Part shown: positions 15,584-25,101 of the stretch, one piece after another
How the letters are laid out: each line of letters begins with the position of its first letter
How positions within the stretch are numbered: position 1 is the stretch's first letter
Assembly (NCBI GenBank): GCA_964344255.1
Contig: CAYFMQ010000005.1
Span: 152,417-216,416, forward strand
Length of the DNA: 64,000 nt
DNA from: JAJFIE01 sp964344255
Lineage (GTDB): Bacteria; Pseudomonadota; Alphaproteobacteria; Rhodospirillales; Casp-alpha2
Reading direction: 5' to 3'
Translations under genes and position numbers: made by a program
The notes under the pieces: generated by a model
What the model was told of the DNA's origin: nothing
Seen by the model: only the letters and a program-made list of their open reading frames with translations
Database searches by the model: none

Positions 15584-16855
15584 ATGACGGCGATTGAAAA
15601 GAACGACATTCCCGGGCTGATGCGCGATCTGGGCGATGCCGCCAAGCGGGCGGGCCACGTTCTGGCCTGTTCCACGACGGACGCCAAGAATAACGCCCTC
15701 AGGGCAGGGGCAGCGGCGCTCCGGGAAGACACGGAAACCATCAAGGCCGCCAACGCCCTCGACATGACGGCCGCCGAGCAGGCCGGCACCAAGGGCTCGT
15801 TCCTCGACCGCCTGATGCTCGACGACTCCCGCATCGAGGCCATGGCCAAGGGATTGGAGGACATCGCCGAGTTGGATGATCCCGTCGGCACCGTGCTGGC
15901 GGAATGGGAACGACCCAACGGTCTCAAGATCGAGCGCGTGCGCGTGCCCTTGGGCGTCATCGGCGTGATTTACGAATCCCGGCCCAACGTGACGGCGGAT
16001 GCGGGCGCGCTCTGCCTCAAGGCCGGCAACGCGTCGATCCTGCGCGGTGGCTCCGAAAGTTTCAATTCGTCGGGCGCGATCCTCAACTGCCTGACCCGGG
16101 GCCTGAAAGCGGCGGGTCTGCCCGAAGCGGCGATCCAGCGCATTCCCACGACGGACCGCGCCGCCGTGGGCGAAATGCTGCGCATGACGGACACCATTGA
16201 CGTGATCGTGCCCCGGGGCGGCAAGTCGCTGATCGAGCGGGTGACGGAAGAGAGCAAGGTCCCGCTGTTCAAACACCTGGAAGGCCTGTGCCACACTTAT
16301 GTGGACAGCGCCGCCAACGAGGACATGGCGCGCAACGTGGTGGTCAACGCCAAGATGCGCCGTACCGGCATCTGCGGCTCGACGGAAACCCTGCTTATGG
16401 ACCGGGGCGCGCTATCGTTGCTGAACGGCATCGTCGAAGGCCTGACGCAGGCCGGCTGCGAAGTGCGCGGCGACCAGGAAGCCTGTGACGCCAACGACGC
16501 CATCACGCCGGCGACGGAGGAGGACTGGAGCACGGAATACCTCGATTCCATCATTTCCGTGCGTGTCGTGGACGGTGTCGGCGAGGCCATCGAGCACATC
16601 GGCACGTACGGCTCGAACCACACCGACGCCATCATCACCGATGACGCTTTTGCCGCCGCCCGGTTCCTGAACGAGGTGGACTCAGCCATTGTCATGCACA
16701 ATGCGTCCACCCAGTACGCCGACGGCGGCGAGTTCGGCATGGGCGCCGAGATCGGTATCGCCACGGGCAAGCTGCACGCTCGTGGGCCGGTCGGCGTCGA
16801 GCAGCTCACCAGTTTCAAGTACATCGTCCGGGGCGAAGGCCAATGCCGTCCCTGA
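15584..16855 (+). CDS. proA: Gamma-glutamyl phosphate reductase
   Basis: The 423-residue ALDH-fold enzyme reduces glutamyl-5-phosphate to glutamate semialdehyde with NADPH. VPLGVIGVIYESRPNVTADA is the family signature, and the catalytic cysteine is in MRRTGICGSTETLL. EFGMGAEIGIATGKLHARGP near the C-terminus is also diagnostic. It is the second gene of the obgE-proB-proA-nadD series. The final proline enzyme, proC, is about 27 kb away at 43846. Confidence 0.97.
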   Translation: MTAIEKNDIPGLMRDLGDAAKRAGHVLACSTTDAKNNALRAGAAALREDTETIKAANALDMTAAEQAGTKGSFLDRLMLDDSRIEAMAKGLEDIAELDDPVGTVLAEWERPNGLKIERVRVPLGVIGVIYESRPNVTADAGALCLKAGNASILRGGSESFNSSGAILNCLTRGLKAAGLPEAAIQRIPTTDRAAVGEMLRMTDTIDVIVPRGGKSLIERVTEESKVPLFKHLEGLCHTYVDSAANEDMARNVVVNAKMRRTGICGSTETLLMDRGALSLLNGIVEGLTQAGCEVRGDQEACDANDAITPATEEDWSTEYLDSIISVRVVDGVGEAIEHIGTYGSNHTDAIITDDAFAAARFLNEVDSAIVMHNASTQYADGGEFGMGAEIGIATGKLHARGPVGVEQLTSFKYIVRGEGQCRP

Positions 16856-16892
16856 CATGTAATCCTCTGACACGTTACTTTATGAGGCGGGC

Positions 16893-17480
16893 GTGAAGCG
16901 GGTCGGGCTTCTGGGCGGTTCCTTCAACCCGGCGCACGACGGCCACGTCCACATTTCCTTGCTGGCGCTTGAGCATCTGGCGCTTGATGCGATCTGGTGG
17001 CTGGTGTCGCCGCAAAACCCCCTGAAGCCTGTTGAGGGCATGGCCTCCTTCGAGGAACGATTCGCTTCCGCCGAGGAAAAGGCGGCCTCGGAAGAGCGCA
17101 TTATTGTCAGTGATGCGGAAAAGCGCCTCGGCACCTATTACACGGCGGAGACCCTGCCGCTACTGCTGAAAGAGTACGCCGATATGCGGTTTCTCTGGGT
17201 TATGGGCGCGGATATCCTGCCGGAAATGGAGCGCTGGGAGAAATGGACATCAATATTTGACACGCTGCCCATTGCGATTTTCGCTCGTCCTCCCTATGAT
17301 TCTAGTGTGCTGGATTCGAAAGCCGCGCAGCGTTTTCAAGACAACCGCCTCAGTGAGGCCGCCGGGAAATCGCTGATCGACACGGATCCGCCGGCGTGGA
17401 TTTACTTCGATACACCCTTGAACCCGGAGTCGGCCACGCAAATCCGTACCCGACGTAGCCCTGAGAATGCGCCGGGGTGA
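16893..17480 (+). CDS. nadD: Nicotinate-nucleotide adenylyltransferase
   Basis: This 195-residue nucleotidyltransferase joins nicotinate mononucleotide and ATP to deamido-NAD. GLLGGSFNPAHDGHVHIS carries the H-x-G-H ATP motif, LWVMGADILPEMERW is the substrate loop, and SATQIR replaces the common S-S-T-x-I-R. The start is GTG after GAGGCGGG. It ends with an overlap or near-overlap with the ribosome-silencing-factor gene, the usual order in alphaproteobacteria. Confidence 0.95.
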   Translation: MKRVGLLGGSFNPAHDGHVHISLLALEHLALDAIWWLVSPQNPLKPVEGMASFEERFASAEEKAASEERIIVSDAEKRLGTYYTAETLPLLLKEYADMRFLWVMGADILPEMERWEKWTSIFDTLPIAIFARPPYDSSVLDSKAAQRFQDNRLSEAAGKSLIDTDPPAWIYFDTPLNPESATQIRTRRSPENAPG

Positions 17481-17539
17481 ACTGGACCGGCTTTGTCGGC
17501 CGGTCGCCTAAGGCAGTAAAGGAGAAGACCATAAAGACT

Positions 17540-17908
17540 ATGAAACAAGCGCCATCATCAGCCGACGTGCTGGACGTGGTGCGACATTCTCTCGATGACG
17601 ACAAGGCCATGGATGTCGTCGTCTTCGATCTCGAAGGCAAGACCAGTATCGGAGATTACATGGTTCTTGCCACCGGTGGCTCCCAGCGTCAGGTCGGCGC
17701 GATGGCGGAGCATATCCAGAGCAAACTGAAATCTGCGGGACTTGGCCGTGTGGCGGTCGAGGGCGATACCCAGTGCGACTGGGTGTTGATCGATACGGGT
17801 GACATCATCGTGCACCTGTTCCGTCCGGAGGTCAGGGAGTTCTATAACCTGGAGAAAATCTGGAGCGCTCCAGCAGGCGACGATGCCGCTGTGGCCGGCG
17901 CACACTGA
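17540..17908 (+). CDS. rsfS: Ribosomal silencing factor RsfS
   Basis: This Iojap/RsfS-family protein is 122 residues from the ATG at 17540. VVVFDLEGKTSIGDYMVLAT and GDTQCDWVLIDTGDIIVHLF are the family core; it binds L14 and blocks subunit joining during starvation. A GTG at 17477 overlapping the nadD stop is an alternative start adding 21 residues. I prefer the ATG because it gives the usual length, although the AAGGAG before it is about 15 bases away. Confidence 0.92.
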   Translation: MKQAPSSADVLDVVRHSLDDDKAMDVVVFDLEGKTSIGDYMVLATGGSQRQVGAMAEHIQSKLKSAGLGRVAVEGDTQCDWVLIDTGDIIVHLFRPEVREFYNLEKIWSAPAGDDAAVAGAH

Positions 17909-18027
17909 TCTAGCAGCGCCCGGATACCGGAGAGAAAAAATCAGACCGGCTTTTTAAGTGCCGGCGATGGAGTGCCCGAGCCGGACTGGGCTTGGGAATT
18001 GGCGCCTTTCAGTAAGGGGTTCGGCGT

Positions 18028-18486
18028 TTGCATATTATTCTTTGTGCCGTAGGCCGCCTGAAGGCCGGACCTGAAAAGGCCCTGTTCGACCATTACCTGA
18101 AACGGATTCCCTGGACTTTCGATATCCATGAAGTGTCGGAGCGGCGCAAGCTGCCCGTTGACGAACTGCGTCTGGCCGAAGCCGAACAGCTCGCCGCCAA
18201 GGTGCCCGACGACGCGAAGCTGGTGGTTCTGGATGAGACCGGCAAGGATATGACTAGCCGGCAGCTGGCCAAAGAGCTGGGAGACTGGCGTGACGAGGGC
18301 TACCGACAGACCGCTTTTGTCATCGGCGGTGCGGACGGCGTCGACGAATCGCTGAAACAAAGGGCCGACCTGGTCCTCTCATTCGGCAAACTGACCTGGC
18401 CGCATATGCTGGTCCGCACCTTGTTGGCGGAACAAATCTACAGAGCACACGCCATTTTGAGCGGACATCCCTATCACCGTGATTGA
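18028..18486 (+). CDS. rlmH: 23S rRNA pseudouridine-1915 N3-methyltransferase
   Basis: The protein is a 152-residue SPOUT-fold methyltransferase. FVIGGADGVDESLKQRADLV and SFGKLTWPHMLVRTLLAEQI form the SAM-binding knot, and the C-terminal HPYHRD contacts the rRNA. The start is a TTG (reading MHIILCAVGRLK) with AAGGGG about seven bases upstream; no ATG or GTG fits the family N-terminus. It follows rsfS by about 120 bp. Confidence 0.96.
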   Translation: MHIILCAVGRLKAGPEKALFDHYLKRIPWTFDIHEVSERRKLPVDELRLAEAEQLAAKVPDDAKLVVLDETGKDMTSRQLAKELGDWRDEGYRQTAFVIGGADGVDESLKQRADLVLSFGKLTWPHMLVRTLLAEQIYRAHAILSGHPYHRD

Positions 18487-18560
18487 CAATCCCGGCCCCA
18501 CTCGTCAAGAAGCTCGAAATTTCCTATATTGTAAGTCGAATCGAAGGAAGTGCGCCCACC

Positions 18561-20135
18561 ATGACCAACCCCGCCGCTCAAGCGAAAGCCCGGCCTGTCG
18601 TCCTGTGCATCCTGGACGGCTGGGGTGACCGCGCGGAAACGGAAAACAACGCCATTGCGCTGGGCCACACGCCCGTGTGGGACCGGCTGGTTTCCGAGTG
18701 CCCGAAGGCCCGGCTCGATGCGTCGGAAGGCGATGTCGGCCTGCCCAGCGGCCAGATGGGAAATTCCGAAGTCGGGCACATGAACCTGGGCGCCGGGCGT
18801 ATCGTGCTGCAGGACCTGCCACGCATCGATGCAGCGCTTGAAGACGGCTCCTTTGCCCGTTCGGAGAATTTCCAGGCGATGATCGCCAGGCTGAAACAAA
18901 CGGGCGGCGCGTGCCATGTAATGGGCCTCATGTCGCCGGGCGGCGTGCACGCCCATCAGGAGCACATAACAAAGGTTTGCGGGTTGCTCTCGGATCAGGG
19001 GATACCCGTCAGGGTTCATGCCTTCCTCGATGGCCGCGACGCCCCACCCAACAGCGCGCTCGGTTTTATCAACCGCTTTTCCGAGGCAATAACCGGCATG
19101 ACGGATGTCGATATCGCCACCGTCATGGGGCGCTATTACGCCCTTGACCGGGATGAGCGCTGGGACAGGGTGGTAAAGGCCTATGACGCTATTGCCGCCG
19201 GTTTGGGTAACAAGGCAGCCGATGGCCCCGCCGCCGTTGCCGCCGCCTACAACGCCTCGCAGAGCGACGAGTTTGTCGAGCCTGCCGTCATTGCCGGTTA
19301 CGAAGGCATGCAGGACGGCGACGGTGTGTTCATGATGAATTATCGCGCCGACAGGGCGCGCCAGATCCTCTCTGCCTTGGCCGATCCTGATTTTTCCGGA
19401 TTTACGCGCTCGCGGATCGTCGATTTTTCGACGCGCCTCGGCATGATCGAGTACTCCAGTGACCTGAGCCGCTTCTACGATGCGGTTTTCCCGACCCTGG
19501 ACGTCCGAAACACTCTGGGCGAGGTCGTATCGCTTCGGGGTATGCGCCAGCTCAGGATCGCCGAGACGGAAAAGTACGCACACGTTACCTTTTTCCTGAA
19601 CGGCGGGCGTGAGGACCGCTATGACCATGAGGACCGTATTCTGGTTCCTTCGCCCAAGGTCGCGACTTATGACCTGTGTCCGGAAATGTCGGCCCTGGAG
19701 GTCACGGACAACCTTGAAAGGGTTATATCGGAAAACCTCTACGACCTGATCGTGGTCAACTTCGCCAACGGCGACATGGTCGGTCACACCGGTATCCTTG
19801 ATGCCGCTATCAAGGCTGCCGAAACCGTCGATACGTGCCTGGGGCGCCTGGAGGCCGCGGTCCGCAAAGCCGGCGGGTCCATGCTGGTGACCGCGGATCA
19901 CGGCAATTGCGAAAACATGACCGACGAGACCGGTGGGGCGCACACTCAGCACACCCTGAACATGGTGCCGGTCCTGCTGGTGAATGCGCCTGATGGCGCC
20001 GAGGGTCTTCACGATGGACGCTTGTGCGATGTGGCGCCGACGGTGCTCGGTCTGTTGGGCATCGAGCCACCGTCCGAAATGACGGGGCGCTCCCTGATCG
20101 AAAGCAATGGCGTCAGGAACGCCGCTGCAGAGTGA
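18561..20135 (+). CDS. gpmI: 2,3-bisphosphoglycerate-independent phosphoglycerate mutase
   Basis: This 524-residue Mn-dependent mutase converts 3-phosphoglycerate to 2-phosphoglycerate. LCILDGWGDRAETENNAIAL begins the phosphatase domain. MGNSEVGHMNLGAGRIV holds the catalytic serine in the N-S-E motif, DGRDAPPNSA lies in the transferase domain, and VTADHGNCENM with AHTQHT are C-terminal metal ligands. The ATG at 18561 fits the family N-terminus better than an upstream TTG at 18483. It starts the envelope cluster with envC and ctpA directly behind it. Confidence 0.97.
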   Translation: MTNPAAQAKARPVVLCILDGWGDRAETENNAIALGHTPVWDRLVSECPKARLDASEGDVGLPSGQMGNSEVGHMNLGAGRIVLQDLPRIDAALEDGSFARSENFQAMIARLKQTGGACHVMGLMSPGGVHAHQEHITKVCGLLSDQGIPVRVHAFLDGRDAPPNSALGFINRFSEAITGMTDVDIATVMGRYYALDRDERWDRVVKAYDAIAAGLGNKAADGPAAVAAAYNASQSDEFVEPAVIAGYEGMQDGDGVFMMNYRADRARQILSALADPDFSGFTRSRIVDFSTRLGMIEYSSDLSRFYDAVFPTLDVRNTLGEVVSLRGMRQLRIAETEKYAHVTFFLNGGREDRYDHEDRILVPSPKVATYDLCPEMSALEVTDNLERVISENLYDLIVVNFANGDMVGHTGILDAAIKAAETVDTCLGRLEAAVRKAGGSMLVTADHGNCENMTDETGGAHTQHTLNMVPVLLVNAPDGAEGLHDGRLCDVAPTVLGLLGIEPPSEMTGRSLIESNGVRNAAAE

Positions 20136-20139
20136 TTTG

Positions 20140-21453
20140 ATGGTTTCAGGCAGGATCAACGACGCTTTCAATACAATCCCCAAGATTGGCCTGAAGGCCG
20201 CCCTGTTTTTCTGCCTGTTTGTTATTCTTGCTCTGCCCCTTGCACTGGTCATGCCGGCCCAGGCCCAGCAAATGGAATCGGAAGACAAGCTGGAGGACCT
20301 TGAGAAGGCCCTGCAACGTGAGGAACAGGAAACCGAGAGCCTGCGCCGCAAGTCCGAAGAGCTTCGGCTCGAACAGGAAGAGATCGCAAAAAAACTGGTT
20401 GCCGCTGCCAAGGTCGTGCAGGCGCAGGAGCAGAAAATAATCGATCTGGAATTCCAGATATCCGAGATGAGACTGGAAGAGGCTGATAAAGCCGCCAAGC
20501 TGGTTACCCAGCGCGAACAGTTCGCCAAGGTGCTGATGTCCCTTGAAAGGCTGGCGCGGTTCCCGCCGGAAGCCATGATCGCCCAACCGACCAGTCCGTC
20601 CGATACGGTAAGAAGCGCTATTTTACTGCGCTCCGTGGTGCCGGAAATCGAACACCGGGCCGAGCACCTGCGCCTGCAGATTGAAAGCCTCGCCAAATCG
20701 CGCGAACGGCTGAATGAACAGCGTTTCGCCTTAAGGGAAAGTACGGAGGCCCTTGCCATCGAGAGCCAGACGCTGGGCGGCCTGCTGGCAAAGAACAAGC
20801 TGCTGAAGAAACAAACGGATGCCGAGCACAAACTGGCTCGCCAGCGGGCTGAAAGACTGGCCCGTGAGGCGGAAACGATTCGGGATTTGGTCGCCAGGCT
20901 GCGGGAGGAACAAAAATCACGGGAAATTGAAGAAGCGCAGGCGCAGCTTGAACGCGAGGAACAAAACCTGTCCGCCGGGGCGTCTCAGGTGGCTCTGATT
21001 GCCCCTGCGCCGCCAAAACCGCCCGGTGGCATTACCGGCGTCCCCATTTCCTCACGCAAGGGACACCTGCCGTTTCCCGTTGTCGGCGCCATTGTCGGAC
21101 GTTACGGGGAAAACAATGAAAACGGCATGACGCGCCGGGGTATTGAGGTGAGCACTCGACCGGCGGCGCAGGTCGTTTCGCCTTATGAAGGCAAGGTCGT
21201 GTTTGTCGGTGAATTCCGCGGATACGGGCAACTCTTGATCATCGAGCATAGCGAGGGATACCATAGCCTTCTTGCCGGAATGTCACGCATTGACAGCACG
21301 ATGGATCAGTGGGTGTTGGCAGGCGAGCCTGTCGGTATAATGAATCCGGCAACAGATGAAGAACCGGTGCTCTATGTCGAGTTTCGTCAGGATGGCCGGC
21401 CCATTAATCCGCTATCGTGGTTAACATCGCGCAGCGCCAGTACTCAGGGTTAG
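20140..21453 (+). CDS. envC: Murein hydrolase activator EnvC-like, degenerate LytM domain
   Basis: This protein is 437 residues long. A signal peptide (AALFFCLFVILALPLALVMP ahead of AQAQQ) is followed by a long coiled coil (about 45-275) rich in heptads such as LEDLEKALQREEQETESLRR, then a LytM/M23 domain (about 310-430). The M23 zinc motifs H-x3-D and H-x-H are absent or altered (RRGIEVS; EHSEGYHSLL). That matches EnvC, which has no hydrolase activity and activates amidases at the septum. The start is the ATG 5 bases after the gpmI stop; an ATG at 20107 inside gpmI is less likely. ctpA follows after 8 bp. Confidence 0.9.
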   Translation: MVSGRINDAFNTIPKIGLKAALFFCLFVILALPLALVMPAQAQQMESEDKLEDLEKALQREEQETESLRRKSEELRLEQEEIAKKLVAAAKVVQAQEQKIIDLEFQISEMRLEEADKAAKLVTQREQFAKVLMSLERLARFPPEAMIAQPTSPSDTVRSAILLRSVVPEIEHRAEHLRLQIESLAKSRERLNEQRFALRESTEALAIESQTLGGLLAKNKLLKKQTDAEHKLARQRAERLAREAETIRDLVARLREEQKSREIEEAQAQLEREEQNLSAGASQVALIAPAPPKPPGGITGVPISSRKGHLPFPVVGAIVGRYGENNENGMTRRGIEVSTRPAAQVVSPYEGKVVFVGEFRGYGQLLIIEHSEGYHSLLAGMSRIDSTMDQWVLAGEPVGIMNPATDEEPVLYVEFRQDGRPINPLSWLTSRSASTQG

Positions 21454-21461
21454 AGAACATT

Positions 21462-22784
21462 ATGAAACTACGTCAGAACAATAGAACCATCGCAGCCTTT
21501 TTTACGGCTTTGACCCTGTTATCCCTGGTGGCCATATCCTCACCCCGGGCAGAAGAAGTAACGGTGGAAGGCGCCGATACTTATGAGTTGCTCAACCTGT
21601 TTGGCGATGTGCTGGAACGGGTCCGCACCGATTACGTTGAAGCGCCCAGTGAAAAGGAACTGATCGAAACGGCCATCACAGGAATGCTGTCCGCCCTTGA
21701 TCCGCATTCGAGCTACATGAATGAGGAAAGCTTCCAGGACATGCAGGTCGAGACGCGTGGCGAGTTCGGCGGGTTGGGCATCGAGGTCACCATGGAGAGC
21801 GGGTTCGTCAAGGTCGTTTCCCCCATTGACGATACGCCGGCGTACCGTGCGGGCCTGAAACCGGGCGATTTCATTACCCATCTGGACGGGGAAGCGGTCC
21901 TGGGATTGACGCTGAGCGAAGCCGTCGACCGCATGCGTGGCAAGGTCGGAACGGATATCACCCTGACGGTCAGGCGCATCGATACGGAACCTTTCGATGT
22001 CACGATCACCCGCGCGATCATCAAGATCGAATCCGTCCGTTCCCGCCTTGAGGGCGATGTCGGGTATGTCCGTATTACCACCTTCAACCAGCAATCCGAC
22101 AAGGGGCTGACAAAGGCGATGTCGAAATTCGTCACGGAAATCGGTGATGACCTGAGGGGCATTGTGCTCGATTTGCGCAACAATCCCGGGGGGCTGCTGG
22201 ATCAGGCAATTTCTGTTTCCGACGCTTTCCTTGAAAAAGGCGAGATTGTTTCGACCCGTTCCCGTAACCCGGAAGATACCCAGCGCTTCAACGCCCGGCC
22301 GGGCGATCTGGCGAACGGCCTTCCCATTGTCGTTCTGATCAATGGGGGTTCCGCCTCGGCTTCGGAAATCGTCGCCGGCGCGTTGCAGGATCACGGCCGG
22401 GCCATCATTCTCGGCACCCAGTCCTTCGGCAAGGGATCCGTACAGACGATTATACCGCTGCCCAAGCACGGCGCGATGCGCCTGACGACGGCGCGCTACT
22501 ATACGCCGTCCGGCAATTCCATTCAGGGAACCGGCATTACGCCTGATATCATTATCGAACAGGCCCGGTTGGAATCGCTTGATAATGGGGATCACCGCAG
22601 GGAAGCCGATCTGCGGGGCGCCCTGGAAAACGATAATGGCCCGGAAACTGAAGAAGACGCCGATGCTGTCCCCGGAGAGTCGACAGAGAATGACACACCA
22701 GAGGATTACCAGTTGAAAAGGGCGCTGGATATGGTCAGGGGTATTTCCCTCTATAGAGCGTTGAATGAAAACACGGGTGGTTAA
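21462..22784 (+). CDS. ctpA: Carboxy-terminal processing protease (S41)
   Basis: This is a 440-residue periplasmic serine protease. An N-terminal signal peptide ends near SSPRA. The PDZ domain (about 100-185) has FGGLGIEVTMESGFVKVVSP. The catalytic domain has LRNNPGGLL, the nucleophile in GSASASE (about 295-302) and the general base K324 in SFGKGSVQT. A 60-residue acidic tail (ENDNGPETEEDADAVPGE) follows. The order gpmI-envC-ctpA-deacetylase-rppH is a conserved alphaproteobacterial envelope cluster, and CtpA commonly trims cell-wall enzymes or their regulators. Confidence 0.95.
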   Translation: MKLRQNNRTIAAFFTALTLLSLVAISSPRAEEVTVEGADTYELLNLFGDVLERVRTDYVEAPSEKELIETAITGMLSALDPHSSYMNEESFQDMQVETRGEFGGLGIEVTMESGFVKVVSPIDDTPAYRAGLKPGDFITHLDGEAVLGLTLSEAVDRMRGKVGTDITLTVRRIDTEPFDVTITRAIIKIESVRSRLEGDVGYVRITTFNQQSDKGLTKAMSKFVTEIGDDLRGIVLDLRNNPGGLLDQAISVSDAFLEKGEIVSTRSRNPEDTQRFNARPGDLANGLPIVVLINGGSASASEIVAGALQDHGRAIILGTQSFGKGSVQTIIPLPKHGAMRLTTARYYTPSGNSIQGTGITPDIIIEQARLESLDNGDHRREADLRGALENDNGPETEEDADAVPGESTENDTPEDYQLKRALDMVRGISLYRALNENTGG

Positions 22785-22834
22785 GTTTAGGGCGTATAGT
22801 TAACCTGGACCGTAGTCATAGGAACCGATAGATC

Positions 22835-24510
22835 GTGTTCAAGAAGTGGTTTAGCCGCAAAAAAGACGAAGACGACGATGACGACTTCGATGAGGACTTC
22901 GACGACGAAGACTTCGATGAAGACGATTTCGACGTGGATGACGCCGGTGGCGATGGACCCGGCGACGACTCCGGCATGGACGACGCCGATGCGATGTCCG
23001 AACCTGACGCCCAGCCGCCCGATTCCGGTCCGGACGGCATGTCCGAGGCCGCCGGCGGCGAAGAGGGCCCAGAAGCGGGCGATACCGAAGAAATGGATGG
23101 GCCAGCGGATGCGTCCGAAATGGGCGGCCTGCCTCCCGATAGTGACGGAGAAATTGAAGACATCGATTTCGGAGACGATGACGACGACGATTATGATGAT
23201 GACGATTACGACGACGATGAGGATGACGAGGACGAGGAAGAGGGCCGATTCGCCGCCATATGGGGAAACCCTTGGGCCCGGTATTCCATCATCGGGTTCA
23301 CGGCCCTGTTCCTGCTAGTTGGAATTGGCATCGGCGGCTGGATGTTTATCGCCGGTACGGCAGAAGAGGAAATGGTCCAGGAAACGGCAGCGGCAACATC
23401 CGGCGGAGGGCTGCAACCTTCCGCTTCCGGTTCGCTGAATAACCTGAGCGCCTCGGGGCAGTTGCTGCCCCCGGCCGAAATGTCCGCCGAAAGCGTCAGC
23501 GGTGAGCAACTGTCTTCAGCCGGCGCAACCAGTGGGCTGGGAACGACCGGCGGGCTGAATGCCCTCAGTTCGGGCGGCGGCACCGGCGGGCTGAATACTC
23601 TTGGCGGCGGTCCGACCGATACGGCCGGTGGCGTCATCATACCGATGACGACGGCATCGTCGTTTAACCAGTTCCCGGATTATCCGACCAACGATTCGCT
23701 GCCGAAGGCGCCGGTTCCCGAACTGTTGCAGTTCCGGGATGGTGAACTGCCGTTGCCGAAAATAGCTGCGGACGGCAAGGTGTCGTGGCAGGAATACGCC
23801 CGCCCAAGCGAGGTGCCCTCGAACAAACGCAGGGTGGCGTTGCTGATTTCCGATCTGGGTCTCAGCCGTGCCGCGACATTGTCGGCAATCAGCAAATTGC
23901 CGTCCGCCGTCTCTCTGTCCTTCAGTCCCTATGCGGAGGAACTGGAACAGTGGATGATCCGCTCGCGCCGCCAGGGACATGAGGTGCTGCTCGGGATGCC
24001 CCTGGAATCAGGCCGTTTCCCCATTGAAGACCCGGGGCCGCTGGCGCTGAAGGTCAATCTTCCGGAGGCGGAAACACAGCGCCGGCTGGAAACCGTGCTT
24101 TCAAGCCAGCAGGGCTATATCGGCGTCGAGGTCTCCATGGGATCGAAGTACACCGCCGATGAGTTCAATGTGCGCGAGNNNNNNNNNNGTCACAACTGAA
24201 TGCCCGCGGTCTGATGATCGTTGACGGCGCCTGGAACAACCGCTCGCTGATTCCCCGGCTGGCGAATGAAATGGCCATCCCGCATGTCATCAGCAGTGTG
24301 CGTCTTGATGAAGTCATGGCCAAGGCCGCGATCGACGCGAAGCTGAAGGAACTGGATGCGGTTATCGAACTCAGGGGGTACGGCATCGGTTCCACGACGA
24401 TAACCCCGGCTGTTCTGGACCGTCTGCTGGCCTGGATATCGTCATTGCCCGGGAAAAACATCGAGCTTGTGCCGGTCAGCGCCCTGATCAGGACGGGGCC
24501 GGAGTCCTGA
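22835..24510 (+). CDS. Divergent polysaccharide deacetylase (YibQ-like) with acidic N-terminus; split by assembly gap
   Basis: The frame starts GTG and encodes about 138 residues dominated by Asp and Glu (runs such as DEDFDDEDFDEDDFDVDD). A transmembrane helix (IIGFTALFLLVGIGIGGWMF, about 150-170), a Gly/Ser-rich linker and a divergent polysaccharide-deacetylase domain follow, starting near RRVALLISDLGLSRAATLS. Ten Ns at 24179-24188 put the two halves out of frame. The second half resumes at SQLNARGLMIVDGAWNN and ends at 24510, giving the expected family length. The protein probably sits in the inner membrane with the acidic tail in the cytoplasm. The family partners EnvC and CtpA in envelope remodelling, but its substrate is unknown. 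Confidence 0.85.
24179..24188. other. Assembly gap (10 N) inside the deacetylase gene
   Basis: Ten Ns interrupt one domain and shift the frame by a non-multiple of three. Comparison with the usual family spacing suggests only a few residues are missing, so the run is a fixed-size placeholder and the true gap is small. Confidence 0.95.
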
Positions 24511-24517
24511 CAGAATA

Positions 24518-25000
24518 ATGATGTCCGATAGCGACTCTTCTCTCCCATTCCGCCCCTGTGTCGGCGCTATGGTCCTGAACGCCCAGGGCGACGTGTTTAT
24601 CGGCAAGAGGGTGGGGCTGGAGAACAGCCCCCATGCCTGGCAAATGCCCCAGGGCGGTATCGATAAAGGCGAAGACCCCTACAACGCCGCCCTGCGGGAG
24701 TTGGAAGAGGAAACGGGGATTCATTCCGTTGAACTGATCGAAGAATGCGAAGAATGGCTGTCCTATGACCTGCCGGAGGAGCTGATGGGCAGATGGGCTG
24801 GAAAATACCGGGGACAGACCCAGAAATGGTACGTGTTCCGGTTTATCGGTGACGAGGCGGAAATCGATCTGCAGAAACATCAGCCGCCTGAGTGCTGTGA
24901 GTGGAAATGGACGCCGATGAAAGGCATCGCAGATCTGGTCATCCCCTTCAAGCGACATGTTTACGAAGCGCTGGTCAGCAAATTTTCCGGACTGGACTGA
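24518..25000 (+). CDS. rppH: RNA 5'-pyrophosphohydrolase
   Basis: The 160-residue Nudix enzyme removes pyrophosphate from 5'-triphosphate RNA and so starts RNase E-dependent decay. The Nudix box begins GGIDKGEDP and continues ALRELEEETGI, satisfying G-x5-E-x7-R-E-U-x-E-E-x-G-U. RPCVGAMVLNAQGDVFIGKR and GQTQKWYVFRF match RppH/NudH. It begins 7 bp after the deacetylase gene. Confidence 0.95.
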   Translation: MMSDSDSSLPFRPCVGAMVLNAQGDVFIGKRVGLENSPHAWQMPQGGIDKGEDPYNAALRELEEETGIHSVELIEECEEWLSYDLPEELMGRWAGKYRGQTQKWYVFRFIGDEAEIDLQKHQPPECCEWKWTPMKGIADLVIPFKRHVYEALVSKFSGLD

Positions 25001-25101
25001 TACTCGGGACAGGGTGATGTGGTTGCGTGTCGGCTGAGATCGTGGCAAACGTGCGGTTCTGAAACTTTGGCTCTCTGATAGGCTGAAACGGGGTTTGGGT
25101 A

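Noticed and set aside
14459..20831. Very long antisense frames (611 and 785 residues) across proB/proA and gpmI/envC
   Set aside because: They overlap clear housekeeping genes, have no recognisable domain, and arise from GC-rich codon bias.
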